DNA of 64,000 nt from Acidipila rosea (GCF_004339725.1 NZ_SMGK01000005.1:1-64000); one strand, 5' to 3'; positions 17,455 to 25,950 are shown, counted from the first letter of the stretch. A program made the numbers and translations. Notes: generated by a model not told the origin, from the sequence alone.

Positions 17455-18495
17455 ATGCAGCGACTTTTCACGATTGCGTTTGTTCTGCTGCTGAGCGTCT
17501 CCGCCCGGTCGCAGAACTTCGCCTTCCTCAACTCCAAGGAAGCGGCGGACGCATGCAAGATCGTCGCCCAGGGAAGGCGCATGCAGGCGATAGCGATGGC
17601 GAACAGCGCCATGTCGCTGATTCCCCATGCACGCAGGCATCTTCATATGCAGGGACTGCTGCCGCACAAGGGCATCCGCGACGAGAGCGAGACGGCAGCG
17701 CGCGACTTTCCCGCTGCACGCAATCTGGCTGTCGGCTACTGCGTGACGGGCAACCCGGACTATCGCGACCATGCCCTGCGGATTCTCAATGCGTGGCTGA
17801 GCATGTATCGGCCGAGCTACAACCCGATCGACGAGCGTGTTTTCATCCCGCTCTATCTTGCCGCAGATATTCTCAGGGCCAGCTTCCCGGAGGATACCGA
17901 AGCTGCATGGCAGGCATTCAATACCGACATGGCGCAGAACTATCTCGCACAGGCTGACAGCGCAGCGAGCGCTGACAACTGGCAGAGCGAACGCGTCAGG
18001 CTGGCTACCCTGGCCGCTTTTTCAACGGGCGACTGGGGACTCATCGATCACGCACAGTCGGCCTATACGCAGCAGTTGAGCAACAATATCCGTTCCAACG
18101 GCACCGTGGCGGACTACACCCGGCACGATGCACTGCGGGCTGTAGTGGAGGATCTGGATCCGTTAGTGATGGCTGCACTGGCAGCCCATAATCATGGGGT
18201 GAACTGGTATGGCATCGCCGCCTCGACGGGGGCAAACCTGGGGATGGCAATCGGCTGGCTGGCTCCTTATGCTTCCGGCGCAAGAAGCCACCAGGAGTAT
18301 GTCAATTCCGAAGACAGCTTCGACTACGCCCGGCATAACGCGGGTGAGCCGGGCTTCTCCGGCACGTGGAATCCGGGGAGTTCGGCGGAACTCTTTCTTA
18401 TGGCATCTGCGCTCGATCGTCAGTGGGCGCAGATTGCAACTGTCCTTAGCCCGCATCCGACGCTTTGGCAGCGCATGATGCTCGGGATGCCGTAA
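17455..18495 (+). CDS. secreted alginate-lyase-family protein (putative)
   Basis: A 346-residue exported protein. The longer frame starts at 17368, but ATG 17455 gives a proper signal peptide (MQRLFTIAFVLLLSVSARSQ), so I use it. The mature part is an all-helical barrel with DYRDHALRILNAWL, FIPLYLAADILRASFPED, ADNWQSERVRLATLAAFSTGD and NGTVADYTRHDALRAVVEDL, which fit the alginate-lyase domain (PL5-like alpha/alpha barrel). Polysaccharide degradation or modification in the periplasm or outside is the likely role, but the true substrate is unknown. No other polysaccharide gene is next to it. The assignment is by pattern and not certain. Confidence 0.65.
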   Translation: MQRLFTIAFVLLLSVSARSQNFAFLNSKEAADACKIVAQGRRMQAIAMANSAMSLIPHARRHLHMQGLLPHKGIRDESETAARDFPAARNLAVGYCVTGNPDYRDHALRILNAWLSMYRPSYNPIDERVFIPLYLAADILRASFPEDTEAAWQAFNTDMAQNYLAQADSAASADNWQSERVRLATLAAFSTGDWGLIDHAQSAYTQQLSNNIRSNGTVADYTRHDALRAVVEDLDPLVMAALAAHNHGVNWYGIAASTGANLGMAIGWLAPYASGARSHQEYVNSEDSFDYARHNAGEPGFSGTWNPGSSAELFLMASALDRQWAQIATVLSPHPTLWQRMMLGMP

Positions 18496-18526
18496 AGTTG
18501 CATCCAACCGCTGGAGGATGAGCGCA

Positions 18527-19123
18527 ATGAGGGGTTTGACCCGCGGAATTCTGATAGGCGGCATGATACTTCTCGCCGCAGGCTGCTCGAGCAAGAAGGA
18601 TCCAACCAAGGCCAACTTCAAGGAAGCGATCAACAGCTACTACTCCGCGCATCCGGAGTGCGTATGGACGAGCCCGGTGAAGTTCCCAGTGGAGGCTGAC
18701 CCTTCGAAAGAGGGGCAGACGGCCGGCCTCGATGCCTTGACGGATGCAGGACTGCTGACGCGGACGTCTGAGCAGAAAAAGGTGTTCATCTTCGGCTCCA
18801 AGCAGATCAACAGCTACGATCTCTCTGATCGTGGCCGGTCGGCGTGGACGCCGGATCAGCAGCAGCCAGGCTCCGGCAACTTCTGCTTTGGTCATCGCGA
18901 TGTGACGACCGTCGACAACTTCACGACCAGCGGCGACCAGCAGGGCGCAACCATCGCCAACGTCGACTATCACTTCACGATTTCAGACATTGCCAGCTGG
19001 GCGAGAAGTACGGAGATGAAGACAGCCTTCCCCACTATCCAGGCGGACATCGCGGGCGCGCAGATAGATAAGGCGACGCTGGTTCTAACCGGCAATGATG
19101 GATGGCAGGTCAGCAAGGATTGA
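18527..19123 (+). CDS. lipoprotein of unknown function
   Basis: A 198-residue predicted lipoprotein. GGAGG (18513-18517) is correctly spaced for ATG 18527, not for the ATG at 18518, so the product starts MRGLTRGILIGG. The lipobox is LLAAGC, with lipidated Cys at residue 20. After it comes a short Ser/Lys linker and a globular domain with two more Cys (ECVW near residue 45 and NFCFGH near 123) that could form a disulfide in the periplasm. It may share a transcript with the alginate-lyase-like gene 31 bases upstream. I do not recognise a domain. A hairpin (19133-19152) separates it from the convergent infC. Confidence 0.7.
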   Translation: MRGLTRGILIGGMILLAAGCSSKKDPTKANFKEAINSYYSAHPECVWTSPVKFPVEADPSKEGQTAGLDALTDAGLLTRTSEQKKVFIFGSKQINSYDLSDRGRSAWTPDQQQPGSGNFCFGHRDVTTVDNFTTSGDQQGATIANVDYHFTISDIASWARSTEMKTAFPTIQADIAGAQIDKATLVLTGNDGWQVSKD

Positions 19124-19132
19124 ATTCAAAAT

Positions 19133-19152
19133 GGCGGGACCTGTGTCCCGCC
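19133..19152 (-). terminator. hairpin between the lipoprotein gene and infC
   Basis: GGCGGGAC (19133-19140) pairs perfectly with GTCCCGCC (19145-19152) around a 4-nt loop. On the minus strand it is followed by ATTTTGAATTC, so it is more likely the terminator of infC than of the plus-strand gene, and may serve both. Confidence 0.6.
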
Positions 19153-19190
19153 ACCTGAAATATCTGCAGCGCAATCTTAGAACTGGCGGC

Positions 19191-19787
19191 CTAGGAAGCG
19201 GGCTGAGCGGTCGGCTGAGGAGCGGCCTCAGGCTTGGGAGTGGCTGGCTTCTTCGGGACTTCCTTTTTGCCGGGGGCAATGATGGCGTGAAGGGTTGTGC
19301 CTTCCATGCGCGGCATAAACTCCACGATCCCTGTGTCGCCAATGTCCTGGATCAGGCGATTGATGATGGCATACCCAAGCTCACGATGCGCCATCTGGCG
19401 TCCCTTGAAGCGGAGCGATGCCTTGACCTTGTCGCCTTCGTGCAGGAAGCGGACAGCCTGATTTTTCTTCGTCTGGTAGTCATGTTCATCGACTGTGACG
19501 GAGAACTTGACCTCTTTGATGGTGATGATCTTCTGCTTCTTGCGCGCAGCCCGGTCGCTTTTATCTTTTTCGTAGAGAAACTTGCCGTAATCCTGGATAC
19601 GGCACACCGGCGGCACTGCATTGGGTGAGACCTCAACGAGATCCAGACCGCGCTCGCGGGCAGTCTTCAGCGCTTCAAAGGGGGGCATGATGCCGAGCTG
19701 CTCGCCGGCGTCATTGATGACGCGCACTTCCCGTGCGCGGATTCTTTCGTTGATGCGGATAAATTGTTTGGCCGAACGCTTATCGAT
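19191..19787 (-). CDS. infC: translation initiation factor IF-3, ATC start
   Basis: IF-3 binds the 30S subunit and checks the start codon and initiator tRNA. The frame from GTG 19727 is truncated: reading upstream adds DKRSAKQFIRINERIRARE, the conserved IF-3 N-terminus, back to an ATC codon at 19787 with GGAGG six bases before it. Rare ATT/ATC/ATA starts are the hallmark of infC, which represses its own translation because IF-3 rejects such codons. The 198-residue protein has the N-domain (DYGKFLYEK) and C-domain (VDEHDYQTKKNQAVRFL, GRQMAHRELG). A Pro/Ala/Lys tail of about 25 residues extends the usual end. rpmI and rplT, its usual partners, do not follow; it is alone and convergent with a lipoprotein gene. 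Confidence 0.93.
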   Translation of the reverse strand: MDKRSAKQFIRINERIRAREVRVINDAGEQLGIMPPFEALKTARERGLDLVEVSPNAVPPVCRIQDYGKFLYEKDKSDRAARKKQKIITIKEVKFSVTVDEHDYQTKKNQAVRFLHEGDKVKASLRFKGRQMAHRELGYAIINRLIQDIGDTGIVEFMPRMEGTTLHAIIAPGKKEVPKKPATPKPEAAPQPTAQPAS

Positions 19788-20123
19788 GGTTGTCCTCCAA
19801 AGGCGACGTCAGGGCGCAGCCTTCTGCTACTAGAATATCATCCTGACGCAAGCCGCCTGCGTGTTACCTAGACGGTGAGATGCCGGGACCGGATTTAAAG
19901 TGCAGGTTATTGATGGCGGAAAGTCATCAGGAGTAGCGCCGGAGTCATCGTCGATGGTAGCCCTTTTTTCAGTTCCATCGAAAATATCTTCCATGGGGGC
20001 AGCATGATATTCTCCCTAATGATTTAGTTTTTCCGTGAAGTGGGCCCGGGGTCAAGCTGTTCCTCCAGGCAGATCCTATTACGCATGGCCTGACAGCCTA
20101 CACCATCGAGGAGCTTCCAATTT
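19788..20123. other. 336-base intergenic region between infC and a response regulator
   Basis: This gap must contain the infC promoter (minus strand) and that of the receiver-domain gene (plus strand). I see no gene, no strong terminator, and no recognisable riboswitch. GGAGC (20109-20113) serves the plus-strand gene. Confidence 0.5.
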
Positions 20124-20573
20124 ATGAAACGGCGAATTCTGCTGGTGGATGACGAACTGGCAATCCTGCTTACGCTCAAAGCGGTGCTGGAGATTAACGG
20201 GTTCGAGGTGGAGACCGCCGCATCGGCGCGTGAGGCCAAATCCAAGATAAAAACCGGTCCCTATCACATGGTCATCACCGACATGCGTATGGAGAGCGAC
20301 CGGGCAGGAATCGAAGTTGTCCATGCGGCTAAAAAGGCGGACTACAATCCAGCCGTTGCCATGTTGACAGCTTTTCCGATGGCCGGCTCTGAATGGCGCG
20401 ACGAGGGAGCAGACCAGATGCTGGTCAAGCCCATGAATACGAATGACCTGATCATGCAGCTGGAGCTTCTTTTAGTCAGCCACGAAGACAAGAAGCGCAA
20501 GCAGCCCGGCCATGTGCATGAGATGGTGGCGGAGAAGGCCACAACCCGCAAAACAGCGCCGACCAAGGCGTAA
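20124..20573 (+). CDS. stand-alone response-regulator receiver protein
   Basis: A 149-residue CheY-like protein. Acidic pair Asp9-Asp10, phospho-acceptor Asp53 in VITDMRM, Thr in AMLTAF and the conserved Lys in MLVKPM are all present, so it should be phosphorylated. There is no output domain; the last 30 residues are a basic, low-complexity tail (KKRKQPGHVHEM, then KATTRKTAPTKA). No histidine kinase is adjacent. Such proteins act in phosphorelays or by protein-protein contact. The start ATG 20124 has GGAGC at a suitable distance. It converges on the zinc ribbon gene. Confidence 0.88.
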   Translation: MKRRILLVDDELAILLTLKAVLEINGFEVETAASAREAKSKIKTGPYHMVITDMRMESDRAGIEVVHAAKKADYNPAVAMLTAFPMAGSEWRDEGADQMLVKPMNTNDLIMQLELLLVSHEDKKRKQPGHVHEMVAEKATTRKTAPTKA

Positions 20574-20622
20574 CCCTCCCAGTGCACGACATTTAACGAG
20601 GACGATTCCCGTTTTCGGGCAA

Positions 20623-20928
20623 TCAACCTGCAGCCTGGCTTGCTGCTGGAGCGCTGGAGTGTGCCTTCTGGAAGCACTGGCGACACAGCACGGGACGCCC
20701 CTGGGTGGGCCTAAAGGGGACGGTAGTCTCCATCCCGCACTCGGAGCACACTGTCTTGGTCTCAGAGCGGACTGCTTTCCCGCCGGCTGCTCGCTTGCCT
20801 TTGCACTGCTTGCAGCGTTTAGGGTCATTCTTGAACTGCTTGTCGTGAAAAAATAACTGCTCACCGGCTGTGAAAACGAATTCGCTTCCGCAGTCGGCAC
20901 ACTTAAGAATCTTATCGACGAACTCCAT
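20623..20928 (-). CDS. small zinc-ribbon protein
   Basis: A 101-residue protein starting at ATG 20928 (AAGGA upstream), which removes 13 unlikely N-terminal residues from the longer frame. It has two zinc-binding pairs in the first half (CADC and CKQC, about 20-30 residues apart, with GEQLFFHDKQFKNDPKRC between, the zf-trcl pattern) and two more in the second (CSEC and CRQC, the CxxC-x17-CxxC pattern). The two ribbons probably bind one zinc each. Proteins of this kind are common in soil bacteria, are often highly expressed, and have unknown roles, perhaps in RNA or protein binding. The C-terminus is a short Ala-rich tail. Confidence 0.8.
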   Translation of the reverse strand: MEFVDKILKCADCGSEFVFTAGEQLFFHDKQFKNDPKRCKQCKGKRAAGGKAVRSETKTVCSECGMETTVPFRPTQGRPVLCRQCFQKAHSSAPAASQAAG

Positions 20929-21159
20929 TGCCGCGTTCCTTGGCGTTGCCAGACTTTCTTGAAACACGAAAGTATCGGGCTGCCCGGTCTATATTCAGAC
21001 AGAGCTTTGCCCAAACCTGAGAACATTTACATTGTGTCAGGGGCCCATGCCGCGGTGAACGAGCGGCGAAACATCGATCTCAGTGAGAGAAGAGATCGAA
21101 GAGCACGCCAAATGAGGGCGTACTAAGTAATGCTTGAAACATAAACTTCAACTTCTGTT

Positions 21160-21192
21160 ACGGGGATGAAGCCGGATGGGCCTCATCCCCGT
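21160..21192 (-). terminator. hairpin after rpsU
   Basis: ACGGGGATGA (21160-21169) pairs perfectly with TCATCCCCGT (21183-21192), a 10-bp stem directly beyond the rpsU stop. The following minus-strand sequence lacks a long T run, so it may instead protect the mRNA 3' end. Confidence 0.55.
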
Positions 21193-21197
21193 CGTAC

Positions 21198-21395
21198 TTA
21201 GTCCTGCTCTTTACGAGCCTTCTTGCGATTCCGCTTGCGCGCCAGCGCCTCTTTTACCCGACGCTTTTCGCCCGGTTTCAAATAAAACGAGTGACGCTTG
21301 ACCTCTTTGATGATGTCTTCCTGCTGCACCTTGCGCTTAAAGCGGCGTAGTGCATTTTCAAGCGGCTCGCCTTCCTGCACGCGAACCTCTGCCAA
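21198..21395 (-). CDS. rpsU: 30S ribosomal protein bS21
   Basis: A 65-residue, very basic ribosomal protein of the small subunit that helps early 30S initiation events near the mRNA anti-Shine-Dalgarno region. The sequence VRVQEGEPLENALRRFKRKV and HSFYLKPGEKRRVKEALARKR is diagnostic. The start is TTG 21395, with GGAGG eleven bases before it; an unusual codon, but no ATG is available. The C-terminal RKRNRKKARK tail is normal for the family. It is divergent from rsfS (163-base gap), another ribosome-related gene. Confidence 0.95.
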   Translation of the reverse strand: MAEVRVQEGEPLENALRRFKRKVQQEDIIKEVKRHSFYLKPGEKRRVKEALARKRNRKKARKEQD

Positions 21396-21558
21396 TTGAA
21401 TGACACCTCCAGACGTCCCAACTCGGGTAGCAAGTAGTGTATCGCAAACAGCGGCAGGTTCGATACCATTCTCGATGTTTCCCTTATGAAATTTTTATAG
21501 TTTTTCTTCCTGCTGGCGCAGGGTCGGATAGCAGGCTAGGATGAAAGAGCGACTACTT

Positions 21559-22137
21559 ATGGCCTCTGACGAAACACGCAAAATGGTGCTGGCTGCTGCG
21601 GCAGCCTGCGATGACAAGAAGGCTGAGGATACACGCATCCTTGAGCTGGACCCCGCCGACTCCGGCTTCACCGATTTCTTTCTGATCGCGAGCGCGGCCA
21701 ATGAGCGGCAGGCTGTGGCCATCGCCGACGAGATTGAATTGCGCCTCAAGCGCGAGTTTGCTACTTATCCCAACTCAGTCGAGGGCCGCCGCCAGGGCGA
21801 GTGGGTGCTGATGGATTACGTGGACTTCGTTGTCCACATCTTCCTCAAGGATAAGCGCGCCTTCTACGACATTGAGAGACTGCGCAAGTCGGCCAAGACT
21901 GTCGACCTGGAAGAACTGAAGGCTGCTCTGACCAAGAAGACGGTCGCGGCAAGGAAGAAGGTCTCTAAGCCTGCCGCGGCGGCGAAGAAGGCCCCAGCCA
22001 AGAAGGCTCCGGCCAAGAAGGCCCCGGCCAAGAAGGCGGCGAAAAAGGTCACCCCTGCAAAGAAGGTCGCCGCAAAGAAGGCGGCTCCTAAAAAGGCGGC
22101 TAGGAAGACTTCCGCCGCAAAAAAGACAGCCAAGTAA
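21559..22137 (+). CDS. rsfS: ribosome silencing factor RsfS with histone-H1-like tail
   Basis: RsfS binds ribosomal protein uL14 and blocks subunit joining, lowering translation in starvation. I take ATG 21559 (AAAGAG upstream) instead of 21541. The first 110 residues are the whole RsfS domain: DPADSGFTDFFLIASAAN, RQAVAIADEIE, GEWVLMDYVDFVVHIF, and YDIERL. The last 60 residues or so are not part of the family: a Lys/Ala/Pro repeat (AKKAPAKKAPAKKAPAKKAA, then more KK-AA units) like the tails of histone H1-like and some acidobacterial basic proteins. RsfS is usually 105-130 residues; this one is 192. The tail could bind rRNA, DNA or polyphosphate. A perfect terminator hairpin follows. Confidence 0.92.
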   Translation: MASDETRKMVLAAAAACDDKKAEDTRILELDPADSGFTDFFLIASAANERQAVAIADEIELRLKREFATYPNSVEGRRQGEWVLMDYVDFVVHIFLKDKRAFYDIERLRKSAKTVDLEELKAALTKKTVAARKKVSKPAAAAKKAPAKKAPAKKAPAKKAAKKVTPAKKVAAKKAAPKKAARKTSAAKKTAK

Positions 22138-22159
22138 ATCCTGCTTATCGGGGAAAAAG

Positions 22160-22189
22160 AAAGGCCGCCACAGTTTCGTGGCGGCCTTT
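22160..22189. terminator. bidirectional terminator between rsfS and the TonB-dependent receptor
   Basis: AAAGGCCGCCAC (22160-22171) pairs perfectly with GTGGCGGCCTTT (22178-22189) around a 6-nt loop. The A and T ends make it work in both directions, suiting the convergent genes rsfS and the receptor. Confidence 0.85.
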
Positions 22190-22211
22190 AACATTTACAG
22201 CTTCGACCGTG

Positions 22212-25200
22212 CTAGAACTCCAGGCGAAGTGCGAGCTGCACCTGCCGGCGTTCGTCGCTGGGTCCCGGTGAGCCACCCGGTGCGCCCTTTACAGCCTGGA
22301 TTGCAGATACTTCAGCGTAGTCGGCATTCCCAGGAACGATGTAGAGGTTGTGATGATTGAGTGCGTTGTAGAACTCACCCCGGAATTGCGCCGTGTAGCG
22401 TTCGTGGATCTTGAAGTTCTTATAGAGACCAAGATCCAGATTGTAGTTGGCTGGAGACCACCAGGAGTTCCTTCCAAGGCCGGGGTTCTGTACGCATCCG
22501 CCCCCGGTGCAGTCTGCCAGGTCCGAGGCTCCGAGGATCGGATCCACATAGGGATTCGCGGAGGCCTGGGGGATGTTGATGTAGGTGAACTGGTTGATTC
22601 CGCCCTGGTGCACAGCGGTACCGTGGAACTTCAATCCTGGCGCGTCCACGATCCGTGGGCAGGCATTCAGTCCGTTGGTGCAGTCATAGATGGTGAACGG
22701 AGTTCCTGTCTGCGCGTGGAAGATAGGCGCAAACTGCCATCCCCCAGCCAGGGACTGCAGTACTTCTGACCGGCCGTGGAAGTTAAGCCACTTGGGTTCC
22801 CACGTGCCGCCGATGGTGATGCGGTGACGAATGTCGAAATCCGAGTTGCCGTGGTCGAGGCCTGGGTTGAAGGGGTTGAGATAACCAAGGTTGAAGTTGT
22901 TACCGGACTGGCTGAAGGTCGAACTCAGGTTGTCCATGGAGTGAGCCAGCGTGTAGTTCGCGATTGCCTGGATTCCCTCGGATGCGAACCGGGTCGAGTT
23001 CAGGCGGATATTCAGGGCGTTGTAATAGCTGTCGCCGTTTGCCTCGCGAACGTTGATGCCCGAGTACTGGTAGTTCAAGCGGTTGTAGGGATTCGTGTCG
23101 TGCTCGTAGACGTTGCCGCCGCCGAGGATGTTGTAGTTGGCGATCGAATACTGGTGGATGCCGCGGCTTCCGGTGTACTCGATTCCCACTGTGGTGCTCT
23201 GTGCAACCTCGTGTTCGACCGAGAGGTTATACATGTGCGCATAGGCAGTCGGAATGTTCTGCTGGGGAGCGCGCAGACTGACCTTGGGGAGTGCCTTGGT
23301 GCCACTGCCGGCAAGGGGGCCGGCATTGTCGGAGTAGACGGGGAGCGTAGGAACATCCACGCCTGCGACCAGCGAAATAACTGCGTAGTCCGGCGGATTC
23401 TGAATCACGTTGTACGTGACGTTGCCGAAGTCGCGCTCATAGGCGATGCCGTATCCGCCGCGAACCGACCACTTGCCGTCACCCTTGACGTCCCAGGCAA
23501 AGCCTAGGCGTGGGCCGAAGTTGTGAAACTGCTGGGCATAGAGGCCATGGGTCGGGCTCTGCGGAGTCAGCAGCACCTGTCCATTGCGGATCTGATCGAA
23601 GAGGTTGGAGCCGGTGCCGAGGAAGAAATTCGATTCGATGTTGGGATTGCTGTTGTGCTGAACACCGTAGTACTCCCAGCGCAGTCCCAGATTGATGGTA
23701 AGGGTCGGCGTAGCCTTCCAGGAGTCCTGTGCATAGGCGGCGCCATCGTTGAAGGTGTTTTCGCGGGTGAAGCTGGGTGCTGACACCGGCAGCGTGACAG
23801 AGCAGCCAGGAGAAACCTGCGTTACGCCCTGCTCATTGGTGGGGCAAGGGAATTTGCCCTGAGGGTTGATGGCTCCGGAGAAGCTGTAGATCATGCCTGC
23901 CTGGAGGGCTGCAAGGGATGTGCCTTCCGCTGTTCCGCTCTTGGCAACCTGCTCGACGGAGTTCTCGTATGCGCCAAAGACGCGGTTGTCACGGATCTGG
24001 ATAAACTCGCCGCCGAACCGAAAGCTGTGTTGCTTGACGGTCCAGCTCAGATCCTGGCTGAACTGATAAACGTTTTGCGGGCCACCGAAAGGAAGCGCGT
24101 TGCCCGGGCTGTAAGGCAGGTACCCAGGCATTGCGATGTTGCGGCCCGTGCCGCCATCGACGCTGGCAGTGTTCGCCTGGTTGAGGTAGAGGGTCGGACC
24201 TACAGGGGCGGTCCCAAGCGGCTGGCTGTTGTTGAGACGGTTGTAGGCGAGACGGGACTCGCTCACGAGGGAGGGCCCGAAGGTATGGGTCAGACTGATG
24301 AGGAGATTCTGATCGTAGTTGTTGTAACCGGTGTTGTATCCGGCGTAAGGGCTGAATGCATTGGTTCCCGCAGGTGCATCCTGGTTGAAGAGACCGTAGC
24401 GCCCATAAAGCAGAGTTCTATCGGAGATGTTGTAGTCAATTCGGTTAAGAATCGAGTAGGTACCCTGCGGGTCACCGGCGCCAGCGTTGGAGGGAACGGA
24501 GAAGTTGACCTCCTGCAGCGGAGTTGGCCCGTCAAAGCCTTTCACGTTTACCGGCTGCCCAACCACTGCGTTCGGAGCCAGCTTGCCGTACTGATTGAAG
24601 AAGCTCTGGGTTGCAGGGGCGGACGAGGCGATGAAGGCAGCTGTAGGAACGACTGCCTGCTGGAGACCGGCGCTCGCGATTCGTGTCCATTCGGTGTTGG
24701 AGAAGAAGAACAGCTTGTCGTGCTTGATGGGGCCGCCTACTGAGTAGCCGAACTGATTCCTGGTGAAGCGATCATGGGGCAGGCGGGGCAGCCCGTTCGC
24801 CAGGTTATACACATTCGTGGCGGACTCGTTATAGGTATTCGCAGCGAGAGCCGAGATGCGGTTGTACTCATAGAGCGACCCGTGGAAGTCGTTGGTTCCG
24901 CTCTTGGTGACGACGTTTACGATGCCACCCGACGCGCGGCCATACTCTGCCATGAAGCCGTTGGTGACGATGCTGAACTCCTGAACGGAATCGAGCGGGA
25001 TATTCTGGCCGACGCTTGCGCCGAAGGTATCGACGTTCTCTACGCCGTCAAGCAGAATACCCGTGCTCGCCGAGCGCATACCGTCGATGGCGACTCCGAC
25101 GCCGTTGGGGCCCGTCGAACCATTTGGATCGGCCGAAATGTTGCCGGAGAGGGTGACGAAGTCGTAAGGATTACGTGTGAGGCTGGGAAGAGACTGCATC

Positions 25201-25652
25201 TCTCGGGGGGTGATCGTTTCCGATATCTGCTGGTCGGTCGTATTCACGCCAGAAGCCGTATCGAGTTCGCTCACCTGGACCGTTGTCTGCTGATTGGAAA
25301 CAGAGAGCTTTGTCTCGACGTTGACGTGAGCGCCAACCGTCACGACCAGCTTCTGATCGTAGGTGTTGAATCCAGTGGAGGTGACTTTCAGTTCGTAAGG
25401 GCCGGGAACCAGCGATGGAAACTGGAAGGCGCCGGAGCCGCTGCTTACCGACTGGCGAACGAGACCTGTATCTGTCTTGGTAAGGGTGATATTCGCGCCT
25501 GGTACTGCTGCTCCACTCTGATCAAGCACCGTGCCGCTCACAGTACCGGCTTCGGCTTGCGCCAATGCCGTCTGCGGGGTCATAGTGACAACTCCACCCA
25601 AAGCAATGACGGTACTCAGGAATAAAGTACCTGCCTGTAATTTCATCTTCAT
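22212..25652 (-). CDS. TonB-dependent receptor-like protein with carboxypeptidase-regulatory domain
   Basis: A very large outer-membrane protein (1146 residues) of the Oar/CarboxypepD_reg type that is expanded in acidobacteria. The start is taken at ATG 25652 with AGAGGA upstream; the frame to 25733 adds 27 residues with no signal peptide. Signal peptide: about residues 1-31. Residues about 36-120 are a regulatory-like beta sandwich (SGTVLDQSGAAVPGANITLT to LVPGPYELKV). A plug domain follows (NPYDFVTLSGNI, DGMRSASTGILLDGVENVDTFG, FMAEYGRASGGIVNVVTKSG), and then a long beta-barrel ending in the terminal Phe of ALRLEF. The family imports large glycans or oligomers using TonB energy; the substrate is not shown. 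No partner lipoprotein or ExbBD gene is adjacent. Confidence 0.92.
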   Translation of the reverse strand: MKMKLQAGTLFLSTVIALGGVVTMTPQTALAQAEAGTVSGTVLDQSGAAVPGANITLTKTDTGLVRQSVSSGSGAFQFPSLVPGPYELKVTSTGFNTYDQKLVVTVGAHVNVETKLSVSNQQTTVQVSELDTASGVNTTDQQISETITPREMQSLPSLTRNPYDFVTLSGNISADPNGSTGPNGVGVAIDGMRSASTGILLDGVENVDTFGASVGQNIPLDSVQEFSIVTNGFMAEYGRASGGIVNVVTKSGTNDFHGSLYEYNRISALAANTYNESATNVYNLANGLPRLPHDRFTRNQFGYSVGGPIKHDKLFFFSNTEWTRIASAGLQQAVVPTAAFIASSAPATQSFFNQYGKLAPNAVVGQPVNVKGFDGPTPLQEVNFSVPSNAGAGDPQGTYSILNRIDYNISDRTLLYGRYGLFNQDAPAGTNAFSPYAGYNTGYNNYDQNLLISLTHTFGPSLVSESRLAYNRLNNSQPLGTAPVGPTLYLNQANTASVDGGTGRNIAMPGYLPYSPGNALPFGGPQNVYQFSQDLSWTVKQHSFRFGGEFIQIRDNRVFGAYENSVEQVAKSGTAEGTSLAALQAGMIYSFSGAINPQGKFPCPTNEQGVTQVSPGCSVTLPVSAPSFTRENTFNDGAAYAQDSWKATPTLTINLGLRWEYYGVQHNSNPNIESNFFLGTGSNLFDQIRNGQVLLTPQSPTHGLYAQQFHNFGPRLGFAWDVKGDGKWSVRGGYGIAYERDFGNVTYNVIQNPPDYAVISLVAGVDVPTLPVYSDNAGPLAGSGTKALPKVSLRAPQQNIPTAYAHMYNLSVEHEVAQSTTVGIEYTGSRGIHQYSIANYNILGGGNVYEHDTNPYNRLNYQYSGINVREANGDSYYNALNIRLNSTRFASEGIQAIANYTLAHSMDNLSSTFSQSGNNFNLGYLNPFNPGLDHGNSDFDIRHRITIGGTWEPKWLNFHGRSEVLQSLAGGWQFAPIFHAQTGTPFTIYDCTNGLNACPRIVDAPGLKFHGTAVHQGGINQFTYINIPQASANPYVDPILGASDLADCTGGGCVQNPGLGRNSWWSPANYNLDLGLYKNFKIHERYTAQFRGEFYNALNHHNLYIVPGNADYAEVSAIQAVKGAPGGSPGPSDERRQVQLALRLEF

Positions 25653-25950
25653 TTGTGTCCTCTTCCCTCTGAAAGGTGAATGAATCAAAACTCGTGCCCA
25701 GGCGGGCACGCAGTAAATTTTTGCTATTGTCAATAACTATTAGCAATTCAGGGGCCAGTTTGGCGCACTTGTTGCATTACCTGAGGATCGGTGATGATGG
25801 CTGATCCCTAAATCATCACAATCATCAGGTTATGAACACTGTGCTGGAAGTTCCAGGGATGCGGAGAGACTCGAGAAGGCTATCAAATGGCCGAAAAGTC
25901 CAGCCAAACACAGATATTCATGAATCGATCTACTGTTTTCCATAGGTGAT
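25653..25950. promoter_or_regulatory. regulatory region between the TonB-dependent receptor and rlmH, with dyads
   Basis: This 298-base divergent gap has three dyads. A hairpin CGTGCCC-AGGC-GGGCACG lies at 25693-25710, in the likely leader of the receptor. TTGCTA (25721-25726) and TAGCAA (25741-25746) form a 26-base dyad. An imperfect 50-base palindrome at 25780-25829 has arms CCTGA/TCAGG and TGATGAT/ATCATCA. These are candidate operators for the receptor gene. No promoter hexamers are clear enough to name. Confidence 0.4.

Noticed and set aside
21950..22120. CRISPR-like or tandem repeat array
   Set aside because: The repetition is codon-level (AAGAAGGC(C/T)CC-type units) inside the rsfS tail and in frame; no spacers exist.
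22776..23507. Long plus-strand open frames antisense to the TonB-dependent receptor gene (also 24027-24743 and 24774-25625)
   Set aside because: They are shadows of the receptor codons; no ribosome binding sites and no domain features.
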